From CABHOJ01 sp965649545 (GTDB taxonomy: Bacteria > Pseudomonadota > Gammaproteobacteria > Burkholderiales > Methylophilaceae): DNA of 23,817 bases. A program made the translations under genes and the position numbers. Below, piece after piece: positions 1 through 6,764 of the stretch; position 1 is the first letter of the stretch; the number at the start of each line of letters is the position of its first letter. The stretch lies in NCBI GenBank assembly GCA_965649545.1, contig CBFGLF010000011.1:1-23817 (forward strand). Direction: 5' to 3'. The notes beneath the pieces were generated by a model. That model was given only the letters and a program-made list of their open reading frames with translations, did no database searches and was not told the origin of the DNA.

Positions 1-924
1 GGCGTGCCCGTCTCGGACATCTACGCCACGCTGCAAAGCACCATGGGTTCGCTCTACGTCAACGACTTCAACCGCTCGGGCCGCACCTACCGCGTGCAAT
101 TACAGGCAGAACCGGAATACCGGATGAAGCCTGAGGATCTGGGCAAGGTCTACGTGCGTTCCAGAGCCGGCGTGATGATCCCGCTGTCCGCGCTGAGCAA
201 GGTCAGCAGTATCGTCGGCGCAGAACAGCTGGAACGTTATAACGGTCTTGTCTCCGCCAAGGTGCTGGGTAGCGGTGCAGAAGGCGTCAGTTCCGGCGAT
301 GCCATCAAGCTCGTGGAAAAGATCGCCAAGGAGAACTTGCCGGATGAATACCAGGTCGCCTGGACCGGTCAGGCTTATCAGGAGAAGCGCACTGGCTCGG
401 CCGCGATCTTCGCCTTCAGCTTCGCCATCATCATGGTGTTCCTGATCCTGGCGGCGCAGTTCGAGACCTGGGCATTGCCGCTGGCGGTCATCATGGCGGT
501 GCCGTTCGCGCTGACGGGGGCCCTGCTGGCTGTATTCATTCGCGGGATGCCGAACGACATCTACTTCCAGATCGGCTTGGTGACGCTGATCGGCCTCGCG
601 GCAAAGAACGCGATCCTGATTGTGGAGTTCGCCAGCCAGAAACTGGAAGAGGGTATGCCTATCATGGAAGCCGCGGTGGAAGCGGCGCGCTTGCGGTTCC
701 GTCCGATCGTCATGACCTCCATGGCCTTTGTACTCGGTATCGTGCCGCTGGTCATCGCGACCGGCGCCGGCTCGGCTGCCCGTCGATCGATGGGGACAGG
801 TGTGTTCGGCGGCATGCTGCTCGCTACCTTCGTCGCCACCATCTTCATCCCGTTGTTCTTCACCTGGCTCACAGGCAAAAAGAAAGAGAAGGTTGATGCA
901 CATGCTGGAAAGGGCGCTGTATGA
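1..924 (+). CDS. RND efflux pump inner-membrane transporter, C-terminal part (partial at window start)
   Basis: This is the last ~307 codons of an AcrB/MexB-type (HAE1) resistance-nodulation-division transporter, which exports hydrophobic drugs by proton antiport across the inner membrane. The reading frame is open from base 1, so the N-terminal two thirds lies outside the window. Visible parts are the end of the second periplasmic porter region (about residues 1-130) and then the last five or so membrane helices. The helix with GLAAKNAILIVEFA carries the conserved lysine (codon at 604), equivalent to the proton-relay Lys of AcrB TM10, followed by the family-typical FRPIVMTS. It ends in a Lys-rich cytoplasmic tail. 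Its stop overlaps the start of the outer-membrane channel gene (ATGA), so the two are translationally coupled. The membrane fusion protein gene is expected upstream. The substrate cannot be told from this fragment. Confidence 0.95.
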   Translation, partial: GVPVSDIYATLQSTMGSLYVNDFNRSGRTYRVQLQAEPEYRMKPEDLGKVYVRSRAGVMIPLSALSKVSSIVGAEQLERYNGLVSAKVLGSGAEGVSSGDAIKLVEKIAKENLPDEYQVAWTGQAYQEKRTGSAAIFAFSFAIIMVFLILAAQFETWALPLAVIMAVPFALTGALLAVFIRGMPNDIYFQIGLVTLIGLAAKNAILIVEFASQKLEEGMPIMEAAVEAARLRFRPIVMTSMAFVLGIVPLVIATGAGSAARRSMGTGVFGGMLLATFVATIFIPLFFTWLTGKKKEKVDAHAGKGAV

Positions 925-2327
925 ACGCTAAATTGAAACTTCTGCACCTTGCGGTCGCAGTATCACTCTTGCCCGGGTGCATGCTGGTCGGCCCTGATTA
1001 CAAACGGCCGGAACCACAGGTGCCTGCGCAGTATGCGCAAGCGGATATCGAATCGGCACAAGCGCCGATCCCGGTCACCAAGACCTGGTGGGAGTTCTAC
1101 CAGGATCCGGTACTGAACGATCTGGTCAGCAAAGCGCTGCAGAACAATACCGATATCAAGATCGCGGTCGCTCGGGTCGAAGAGGCCGATGCCTTCCTGC
1201 GCGAAGTGGGGGCGGCACTGTTCCCACAGATCAACCTGGATTCCAGCGCTGCGCGCTCCAGGGTGACGGAACTGGGGGCTTTCCCGGCCTTCAACGGACC
1301 TTACCGCGAGAATTACAACATCCGGCTGGGCACCTCGTTCGAACTGGATTTCTGGGGCAAGTTACGCCGCGCGAAAGAAGCTGCGAGAGCACAGGCGCTA
1401 GGTACGGTGTTTGCCAAAGATACCGTCGAACTGTCCCTGTCCGGTCTGGTCGCGAGCAATTATCTGCTGTTGAGGAGCCTCGAGGCGCAACTCGCCATCT
1501 CCAAGAACAGCCTGAACACCCGCGAGGAGAGCCTGGCATTGACCAAGCGCCGCCTCGAGGGTGGCGTCGCCTCTGCATTGGATGTCCATCAGGCGGAAGT
1601 GGCGCGTTCGAATCTGGTCGCGCAGATCGCGGATCTGACCCGACAACGCGCGATCGTCGAGCATCAGCTGGCGGTTTTGACCGGGGTCCTGGACCTGAAG
1701 ATCGCGGAAGGGGACATCAAGAGCGTTCCGACCCCGCCAGTGCCTCCCGCAGGCTTGCCTTCCACCTTGCTGGAAGCGCGCCCGGATGTGCGCCAGGCCG
1801 AGCAAAGCATGATCGCGGCGAATGCGCGTATCGGTGTCGCCAAGGCGGCCTTGTTCCCGACCATCTCGCTGACCGCGAACTATGGTGGTGAAAGTGCCGA
1901 TCTCAGCAATGTCCTCAAATCCGCGGCGCGGATCTGGACCGGTGGCCTTGCCTTGAATCTGCCGATATTCGATTCCGGCAGGCTCTCCGCGCGAGTCGAT
2001 CAGGCCAGCGCACAACAGAAGCAGGCCCTGGCCTCCTATGAAGGTGCGATACAGACAGCGTTCAAGGAAGTCAACGATGCTCTGGTCACCGTGCGCCAGA
2101 GCGCCGAGCGCGAGAACGCGTTGCAATCCAGTGAGCAGGCCGCGATGAAGGCCATGGAGATCGCCCAGAACCGATACAAGTCTGGCTACTCCGCCTATAT
2201 CGACGTGCTGGACTCCCAACGGGTCTATAACGAAGCGGCTCTGGCGTTCATCCAGAGCAGGCAGGCAAGGCTCGTCGCCACGGTCGACCTGTTCAAGGCC
2301 CTGGGTGGCGGATGGGCGTCTAACTAG
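921..2327 (+). CDS. RND efflux outer-membrane factor lipoprotein (NodT/OprM family)
   Basis: A 468-residue TolC-like outer-membrane channel of the NodT/OprM lipoprotein subfamily, the exit duct for the RND pump encoded just upstream. The N-terminus has a short signal peptide with lipobox LLPGC (Cys20), followed by the family-typical start MLVGPDYKRPEPQVP. Two OEP repeats are visible. The first half contains a long helical stretch with FWGKLRRAKEAARAQ, and the second half contains LLEARPDVRQAEQSMIAANARIGVAKAALFPTISL and a closing segment NRYKSGYSAYIDVLDSQR. Length is normal for the family. The ATG lies inside the stop of the transporter gene (4-bp overlap), giving an operon. No terminator is visible downstream, where it meets a convergent gene after about 30 bp. 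Confidence 0.96.
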   Translation: MNAKLKLLHLAVAVSLLPGCMLVGPDYKRPEPQVPAQYAQADIESAQAPIPVTKTWWEFYQDPVLNDLVSKALQNNTDIKIAVARVEEADAFLREVGAALFPQINLDSSAARSRVTELGAFPAFNGPYRENYNIRLGTSFELDFWGKLRRAKEAARAQALGTVFAKDTVELSLSGLVASNYLLLRSLEAQLAISKNSLNTREESLALTKRRLEGGVASALDVHQAEVARSNLVAQIADLTRQRAIVEHQLAVLTGVLDLKIAEGDIKSVPTPPVPPAGLPSTLLEARPDVRQAEQSMIAANARIGVAKAALFPTISLTANYGGESADLSNVLKSAARIWTGGLALNLPIFDSGRLSARVDQASAQQKQALASYEGAIQTAFKEVNDALVTVRQSAERENALQSSEQAAMKAMEIAQNRYKSGYSAYIDVLDSQRVYNEAALAFIQSRQARLVATVDLFKALGGGWASN

Positions 2328-2358
2328 GCAGGTGGACTAAGCTGGGTCAGGCAGGTAT

Positions 2359-2643
2359 TCATCGGCGCTTGGATGTCGCGGCGAGTACCTGCTGGATCTT
2401 CAGCCCCAGAACGGTGCTGGAAAGCGCGAACGTGATGAGATTAGCCAGGATCACGGGTGCGCTGTCGATCAGCAGGCCATACACCAGCCAGAAACCGACG
2501 CCCGCGGTGAACATGGCATACATGGGCAGCGAGATGCCTGAAAGGTCTCTGCTGCGCCAGGATTTATAGGCCTGGGGGACGAAGGCGGCGGTCGTCAGAA
2601 AGGCCGCCAGATAGCCGATGAAGGCTTGAGTTTCTATAGTCAT
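2359..2643 (-). CDS. SemiSWEET-type small sugar transporter (PQ-loop, MtN3-like)
   Basis: A 94-residue protein with three predicted membrane helices (about 7-25, 38-58, 64-84). The PQ motif (Pro23-Gln24) sits in FVPQAYKSWRSRDLSGIS, the signature of bacterial SemiSWEETs. These act as dimers and carry sugars such as sucrose or glucose by facilitated diffusion; that is family knowledge, and the substrate here is unknown. The tail is basic (SKRR). It lies alone on the minus strand, convergent with the efflux channel gene. The start is the ATG at 2643; the Shine-Dalgarno sequence before it is weak. It is not obviously linked in function to either neighbour. Confidence 0.88.
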   Translation of the reverse strand: MTIETQAFIGYLAAFLTTAAFVPQAYKSWRSRDLSGISLPMYAMFTAGVGFWLVYGLLIDSAPVILANLITFALSSTVLGLKIQQVLAATSKRR

Positions 2644-2784
2644 CTCTTGGTTTTTCGTAACAGTTCGGTCAGTGTCAAATGCCGGTCATATCCGGGTGTT
2701 CCAATAACAGGATCGCTAGCGCAAAGAAGTCGAAGTGCGATTGTCTCAGGTGAGCTCGGTTCTTGCTTGAGATTTTAAGGTGTC

Positions 2785-2812
2785 AACGTGACGCGACCAG
2801 TCACGTTATATT
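2785..2812 (+). promoter_or_regulatory. Dyad-symmetric putative operator next to a -10-like box
   Basis: The perfect 8-bp inverted repeat AACGTGAC-N7-GTCACGTT occupies 2785-2807 and abuts TATATT (2807-2812), a possible -10 element with no recognisable -35. This layout fits a regulator-dependent promoter for the small gene at 2902. The dyad does not fit the CRP/FNR half-site spacing (GTGA-N9-TCAC instead of N6). Which regulator binds is unknown. Confidence 0.4.
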
Positions 2813-2901
2813 TGAATCCGGGTGGAATTTTTTACCAAAAATACCCTCCCAGACAGTTGAATAACCCATTCAACTTTAACGCATCCCAAAAGGAGCTTGT
2901 A

Positions 2902-3075
2902 GTGGAAGTAGAACTGATACAAAAGAGTGTGATCCCAACCCCCGTCAATCATGACGGCCTGTCGGAACTGTCTTCGGTCAAACCTGAGATACTCGAGCAT
3001 GTCATGGACGCTGTTTCGGCCGAGATCAGGAACCGATTGGTGAGGAATATCTCGGCCTACTGCGATTGCGAGTGA
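2902..3075 (+). CDS. putative small protein, 57 residues, function unknown
   Basis: I do not recognise this protein. The start chosen is a GTG at 2902, because AAGGAG (2890-2895) lies six bases before it. The frame is open further up to a GTG at 2788, but that codon lies inside the dyad-symmetric site and has no ribosome binding site. The product starts MEVELIQKSVIPTPVN, is mildly acidic and soluble, and has no signal peptide or membrane helix. It has a likely amphipathic helix (LEHVMDAVSAEIRNRLV) and ends YCDCE, a CxC pair at the C-terminus. A perfect hairpin follows about 95 bp after the stop. Base composition is lower in GC than its neighbours. It could be a regulatory or signalling peptide, or a spurious frame. 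Confidence 0.45.
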   Translation: MEVELIQKSVIPTPVNHDGLSELSSVKPEILEHVMDAVSAEIRNRLVRNISAYCDCE

Positions 3076-3168
3076 TGCGGCCGTCACCTACCTGACTTGG
3101 TTCAAACCTATATCGGATTTGTCGCCATTCAGGGACGATGACTTCTGCATATAAATCAGAGGCTTGAG

Positions 3169-3220
3169 TAAAGAAGCCGGTTATATGTCTCCGCCTGGAG
3201 ACATATAACCGGCTTCTTTA
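3169..3220. terminator. perfect 24-bp hairpin, possible bidirectional terminator
   Basis: The arms 3169-3192 and 3197-3220 are exact reverse complements around a 4-base loop (GCCT). The foot of the stem is A-rich on the left (TAAAGAAG) and T-rich on the right (CTTCTTTA), as in bidirectional terminators, but there is no long T run outside the stem. It separates the putative small gene from the sigma-54 promoter. It could instead be a repetitive element. Confidence 0.45.
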
Positions 3221-3264
3221 TTGGCGATGCATCAATTATCTTAATAAAATCATGCGCTTATTAT

Positions 3265-3281
3265 TTGGCACGCGCGTTGCT
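3265..3281 (+). promoter_or_regulatory. sigma-54 (RpoN) promoter, -24/-12 type
   Basis: TTGGCACG-CGCG-TTGCT matches the RpoN consensus YTGGCACGRNNNTTGCW at all fixed positions except the R (here C). The invariant GG is at 3267-3268 and the GC at 3279-3280, with the correct spacing. Transcription should start near 3292, about 44 bases before the ATG at 3336. An enhancer-binding activator is expected to be required; no activator gene is in the window. Confidence 0.85.
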
Positions 3282-3335
3282 ATCCCATCATCAGGCTCGT
3301 ATCGCTATATACAGGCTATCTCAGGGGAATGCGTC

Positions 3336-3752
3336 ATGCTGATAATCACCGCTAAAGTTTTCACACTCATGGCCAGCTTTACGCTATTGGCAGGATGCAT
3401 GCCGGCCGCCATCACCGCAGCAGGCCTGGGTGGTTCTGCCGCCATGAGTCATACCCTCAACGGCATCACTTACCGCACCTTCACGGAACCTTCGCCTCGG
3501 GTCAAGACCGCGACGTTCGCGGCATTGACCCGGATGGGCATCAAAGTCGTCTCCACAGGCAAATACGAGAATACGAAAACGGATCTGGTGAAAGCCAGGG
3601 CGAACGACCGTGATATCGAGATCCGTCTGGAACCCCTCAGCGACAATGCGACACGTATGCGCGTGACCGCCAAGAACGGCACGATCTTCTACGACAGCGC
3701 AACTTCCACCGAGATCATCCTGCAAACCGAACGTGTTCTGGCACGTACCTGA
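3336..3752 (+). CDS. DUF3568-family lipoprotein
   Basis: A 138-residue predicted outer- or inner-membrane lipoprotein. The ATG at 3336 is chosen because AGGGGAA (3323-3329) precedes it and because the longer frame starting at 3252 would begin upstream of the sigma-54 promoter. The signal peptide ends in lipobox LLAGC (Cys21). It is followed by a Gly/Ala stretch and the DUF3568 core: SHTLNGITYRTFTEPSPRVK, ALTRMGIKVVST, and ATRMRVTAKNGTIFYDSATSTEIILQTE near the C-terminus. Family members are small lipoproteins of unknown function, common in Beta- and Gammaproteobacteria. The next gene starts 17 bases after the stop, so the two probably share the RpoN-dependent transcript. Confidence 0.85.
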   Translation: MLIITAKVFTLMASFTLLAGCMPAAITAAGLGGSAAMSHTLNGITYRTFTEPSPRVKTATFAALTRMGIKVVSTGKYENTKTDLVKARANDRDIEIRLEPLSDNATRMRVTAKNGTIFYDSATSTEIILQTERVLART

Positions 3753-3768
3753 AGTCATGGAGCCCAGC

Positions 3769-4776
3769 ATGTCTAAGCAAAGCATATCGTTGATCACAGT
3801 ACTGATGATGGCGTGCTGTATATCTACCTCCTGGGCGGCAGAACCAGTCAAGGCACCTACGCCTAAGCCGACCAACACCAAGCCGCCGACTACGGTGGCT
3901 TATTCCGAGAGTTATTACGCCAAGAAGATCGAGGCCACCTATGGCGGTCTCGCCGGCTCTAGCAATAACCTGCAGAGTTTGACGCAAGGTTTGCGGAACA
4001 GCACACCGGTCACCTTGACCACAGTCGGGCCGACTGGCGAAGTAAGTATTGCGACTTTCGATCCGCCGACCAAGCCCATGGGGTACGGAAACATCTCGCG
4101 GGCCCTGGATTTTGCCAGTAAGGAACTGGCTGTGGCAGGCATCAGCAACCCGACCGCCGAGCAGTTACAAGCGGCATTGATGGGCGGGAGCGTCATCAAT
4201 CATCAGGGGCAACTGATGAATATGCAGGGCGTATTGCAGTTGCGTAGCGACGGCATGGGGTGGGGACAGATCGCCCATCATCTCAACATCTCGCCTGCGG
4301 CCAGTGCCAACAGTCAGCACACGACGTTCGCCAATGGCGCTCATGCGACAAGAGTGACGGAGCTGGCATCTGATCCGGCTGATCGAGTGCGGGATGTCAA
4401 TGGTAATGCCTATGGCGCGCAACGCTCAGGCATCGTGAATGCCAACGGCAATGGTGGGGGTAGCATTCAGACCGCCGCCGGCAGTTCCGGACCGCTGGCC
4501 AAAGGTCAGCTTGATAAGGCGACCGGCAATGAACGTAGCAGTATCGTCAGTGCGGCAGGGGCAGGGTCTGGACCTTCGACCAACGGTTATGCCTTAGGGC
4601 ATACCAAGGGCATCGTCAATGCGGGTGGAGCGAGCGCAGGGTATGGCGGTATCATGCATGGCGATGGCAGCGGATTCGGCGGTGGCGCCTACGCCGCGAG
4701 TGCGGGTGCCAGTGCCATGGTCGGTGCGGGTAACGGTAACGGCAATGCCTTTGGCCATGCCAAGGGCAAGGACTGA
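3769..4776 (+). CDS. exported Gly/Ala/Asn-rich repeat protein, function unknown
   Basis: A 335-residue secreted or periplasmic protein. The start at 3769 is preceded by GGAG (3759-3762) with six-base spacing; in-frame starts at 3733 and 3757 are less well placed. An N-terminal signal peptide ends near SWAAEP, followed by a Pro/Thr/Lys-rich segment. The middle part holds a globular region with the motif GMGWGQIAHHLN (from residue 162), which I know from other proteobacterial exported proteins of unknown role. From about residue 215 it is low complexity, with imperfect repeats headed RSGIVNANGNGGG, RSSIVSAAGAGSG and KGIVNAGGASAG, ending in a Gly/Asn/Lys-rich tail. No cysteines occur in the repeat part and there is no PEP-CTERM anchor. 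Co-transcription with the DUF3568 lipoprotein from a sigma-54 promoter suggests a surface or matrix role under specific conditions; this is inference. Confidence 0.75.
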   Translation: MSKQSISLITVLMMACCISTSWAAEPVKAPTPKPTNTKPPTTVAYSESYYAKKIEATYGGLAGSSNNLQSLTQGLRNSTPVTLTTVGPTGEVSIATFDPPTKPMGYGNISRALDFASKELAVAGISNPTAEQLQAALMGGSVINHQGQLMNMQGVLQLRSDGMGWGQIAHHLNISPAASANSQHTTFANGAHATRVTELASDPADRVRDVNGNAYGAQRSGIVNANGNGGGSIQTAAGSSGPLAKGQLDKATGNERSSIVSAAGAGSGPSTNGYALGHTKGIVNAGGASAGYGGIMHGDGSGFGGGAYAASAGASAMVGAGNGNGNAFGHAKGKD

Positions 4777-4861
4777 TTCCACACGCATCCGCCTCAAAAC
4801 CTCGGTCGTTGGCAGGGGTGACATGGTAAAATCGTTGCTTCACTTCATGACATGATTCCCA

Positions 4862-6262
4862 ATGGCCGTTCGCACCAGATTCGCACCAAGTCCGACAGGA
4901 TTCCTTCACATCGGCGGGGCACGCACCGCCTTGTTCTCATGGGCTTATGCCCGCAAACATCAGGGTGAGTTCATCCTGCGTGTCGAGGATACCGATGTCG
5001 CGCGTTCCACACCTGAGGCCGTCCAGGCTATCCTCGATGGTATGCGCTGGCTGGGGCTGGATTGGGACGAGGGTCCGTTCTACCAGATGCAGCGGATGGA
5101 CCGCTATAAGGCGGTCATCCAGCGATTGATCGATGAGGGCAAGGCCTACTATTGCTATTGCAGCAAAGAAGAGCTGGATGCGATGCGTGAACAGCAGATG
5201 CAGCAAGGGCTGAAGCCTCGCTACGACGGGCGCTGGCGCCCAGAAGCCGGCAAGACCCTGCCTGCAAGGCCGGACGATATCCCGCCAGTGGTGCGGTTCA
5301 AGAATCCGGTGTCGGGCACCGTCGCATGGGACGATCTGGTCAAGGGGCGTATCGAGATATCGAATGAGGAGCTGGACGACCTCATCATCGCCCGTGCCGA
5401 CGGCACACCGACCTATAACTTCTGTGTGGTGGTGGATGACTGGGAGATGGGCATCACGCACGTGATCCGTGGCGATGACCATGTGAACAACACCCCACGG
5501 CAGATCAACATGCTGCAGGCCCTTGGCGCTGCACTGCCGCAATATGCGCATCTGTCGATGATCCTGGGCGACGATGGCCAGAAACTATCCAAGCGTCATG
5601 GCGCAGTGAGCGTGATGCAATACGACGACGACGGCTATCTGCCGGAAGCGGTCCTCAATTATCTGGCGCGATTAGGCTGGTCGCATGGCGATGACGAGAT
5701 ATTCACCATGACGCAATTTTGCGAGTGGTTCGATCTCGACCACATCACCCCATCCGCCGCCCAGTTCAACACGGAAAAGTTGAACTGGCTGAATGCCCAT
5801 TACATCAAGCAGATGGATGTAGGAAGGCTGGCTGAAGAAGTGCAGAAACGACTATATGCCATCGGCGTGAGCGTAACCGCGTCGCCTGACCTCGCGAAGG
5901 TGGTCGATCTGTACCGCGAGCGTGCGAATACCTTGCAGGAACTCGCCGCTGCCGTGCGTTATTTCTACGACAAGCCCGTGATCGATGCGGCCGCAGAGGA
6001 GAAGCACATCACGCCGGACATCGTTCCTGTCATGCAGGGCTTGCTCGGCGCGCTCGAGCAGTTGGACTGGCGTGCCGAGGCGATCCATGAGGCGATCAAT
6101 CATGCGGTCAGTAGCCATGGCCTCAAGTTTCCCAAAGTCGCCATGCCGCTGCGCGTGATGCTGACCGGTTCAGCGCAGTCACCCAGTATCGATGCGGTCA
6201 TGGCCATCCTGGGCAGAGAAGAGACGCTGGCGCGACTTGCATCGTATCTGGCGAGTCATTGA
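4862..6262 (+). CDS. gltX: glutamyl-tRNA synthetase
   Basis: GltX (466 residues, normal length) charges tRNA(Glu) with glutamate in the cytoplasm. It is a class I synthetase: the HIGH-type motif is HIGG at residues 16-19 within RFAPSPTGFLHIGGART, and the KMSKS-type motif is KLSKR at 241-245. Cys98 and Cys100 (YCYC) correspond to part of the zinc site seen in E. coli GltX. The conserved VIRGDDHVNNTPRQI and the C-terminal anticodon-binding helices are present. The start gives the family-typical MAVRTRFAPSPTG; no clear Shine-Dalgarno or promoter is seen in the 85 bases upstream. Whether it is the discriminating or non-discriminating form cannot be decided by eye. Confidence 0.98.
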   Translation: MAVRTRFAPSPTGFLHIGGARTALFSWAYARKHQGEFILRVEDTDVARSTPEAVQAILDGMRWLGLDWDEGPFYQMQRMDRYKAVIQRLIDEGKAYYCYCSKEELDAMREQQMQQGLKPRYDGRWRPEAGKTLPARPDDIPPVVRFKNPVSGTVAWDDLVKGRIEISNEELDDLIIARADGTPTYNFCVVVDDWEMGITHVIRGDDHVNNTPRQINMLQALGAALPQYAHLSMILGDDGQKLSKRHGAVSVMQYDDDGYLPEAVLNYLARLGWSHGDDEIFTMTQFCEWFDLDHITPSAAQFNTEKLNWLNAHYIKQMDVGRLAEEVQKRLYAIGVSVTASPDLAKVVDLYRERANTLQELAAAVRYFYDKPVIDAAAEEKHITPDIVPVMQGLLGALEQLDWRAEAIHEAINHAVSSHGLKFPKVAMPLRVMLTGSAQSPSIDAVMAILGREETLARLASYLASH

Positions 6263-6512
6263 GGGATATAAAAATCCCGCGCCGGTAGAACAATTTCCGG
6301 CTTGTGCAGTCGTAATGTGGGTAATAACCAGTTCATGTGCATGAATCATGCTTGATCTTTATGGTTGCCTTGAGATGGGCTAAGTGGCCCCCATGTATGA
6401 AGGTGAGCAGATGCAGTTTCTTGTGCTGGCGAGTCTTGTGGATTTCACGTAGAGTTGCCGGATAACGAAAAACTCCCTATATATCTAGAACTAAAAGGAA
6501 AAGGAGCAATAA
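6263..6512. other. intergenic region gltX-hfq with palindromes and hfq promoter
   Basis: About 250 bases without a convincing gene. A small stem GGGAT/ATCCC (6263-6278) follows gltX but lacks a T tract. At 6332-6351 two overlapping palindromes occur: TTCATG-TG-CATGAA (6332-6345) and GCATGA-A-TCATGC (6339-6351). The right end holds a likely hfq promoter. No tRNA or known small RNA was recognised. Confidence 0.5.
6455..6483 (+). promoter_or_regulatory. candidate sigma-70 promoter of hfq
   Basis: TTGCCG (6455-6460) and TATATA (6478-6483) are spaced by 17 bases, each matching four of six consensus positions. This predicts a start near 6490 and a short leader. The hfq ribosome binding site AAGGAG (6501-6506) follows, six bases before the ATG. 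Confidence 0.4.
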
Positions 6513-6758
6513 ATGAACGCTAAAGGGCAGATGCTACAAGACCCATTTTTGAATACCCTGCGCAAGGAACATGTGCCGGTATCCATCTACCTTGTGAACG
6601 GCATCAAACTGCAAGGTCAGGTCGATTCTTTCGATCAATACGTCATCCTGTTGAAGAACACCGTGACTCAAATGGTATACAAGCACGCGATCTCCACGAT
6701 CGTCCCTGCGCGTGCCGTCAGTATTCCCCCCGCCCACAGCAATAGCAGTGAAGATTAA
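6513..6758 (+). CDS. hfq: RNA-binding chaperone Hfq
   Basis: Hfq (81 residues) forms hexameric rings that pair small RNAs with mRNAs. The Sm1 region runs from about residue 7 to 50, including GQMLQDPFLNTLRKEHVPVSIYLVNGIKLQG and the conserved DSFDQYVILLKN. The Sm2 motif YKHAIST starts at residue 56. The C-terminal tail is short (about 13 residues), as is usual in Betaproteobacteria. An excellent ribosome binding site (AAGGAG, six-base spacer) supports the ATG at 6513. It heads the run hfq-hflX-hflK-hflC, with hflX starting six bases after its stop. Confidence 0.98.
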   Translation: MNAKGQMLQDPFLNTLRKEHVPVSIYLVNGIKLQGQVDSFDQYVILLKNTVTQMVYKHAISTIVPARAVSIPPAHSNSSED

Positions 6759-6764
6759 TGAATA

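Noticed and set aside
2806..3087. Minus-strand frame of 93 codons opposite the putative small gene
   Set aside because: No ribosome binding site, composition unlike a protein of known type, and it runs through the dyad site edge and opposite the better-supported plus-strand frame.
3252..3335. N-terminal extension of the DUF3568 protein
   Set aside because: It would place the start upstream of the sigma-54 promoter and in front of the real signal peptide; the ATG at 3336 has a good ribosome binding site and lipobox spacing.
3741..3760. TGGCACG at the end of the DUF3568 gene as a second sigma-54 site
   Set aside because: The -12 TTGC element is missing at the required spacing.
4385..4776. DNA tandem repeat or CRISPR-like pattern in the Gly-rich gene
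   Set aside because: The repetition is at the protein level and imperfect; no regular direct repeats with spacers exist.
4809..4832. TTGGCA ... TAAAAT as gltX promoter
   Set aside because: The spacing is only 12 bases, too short for sigma-70.
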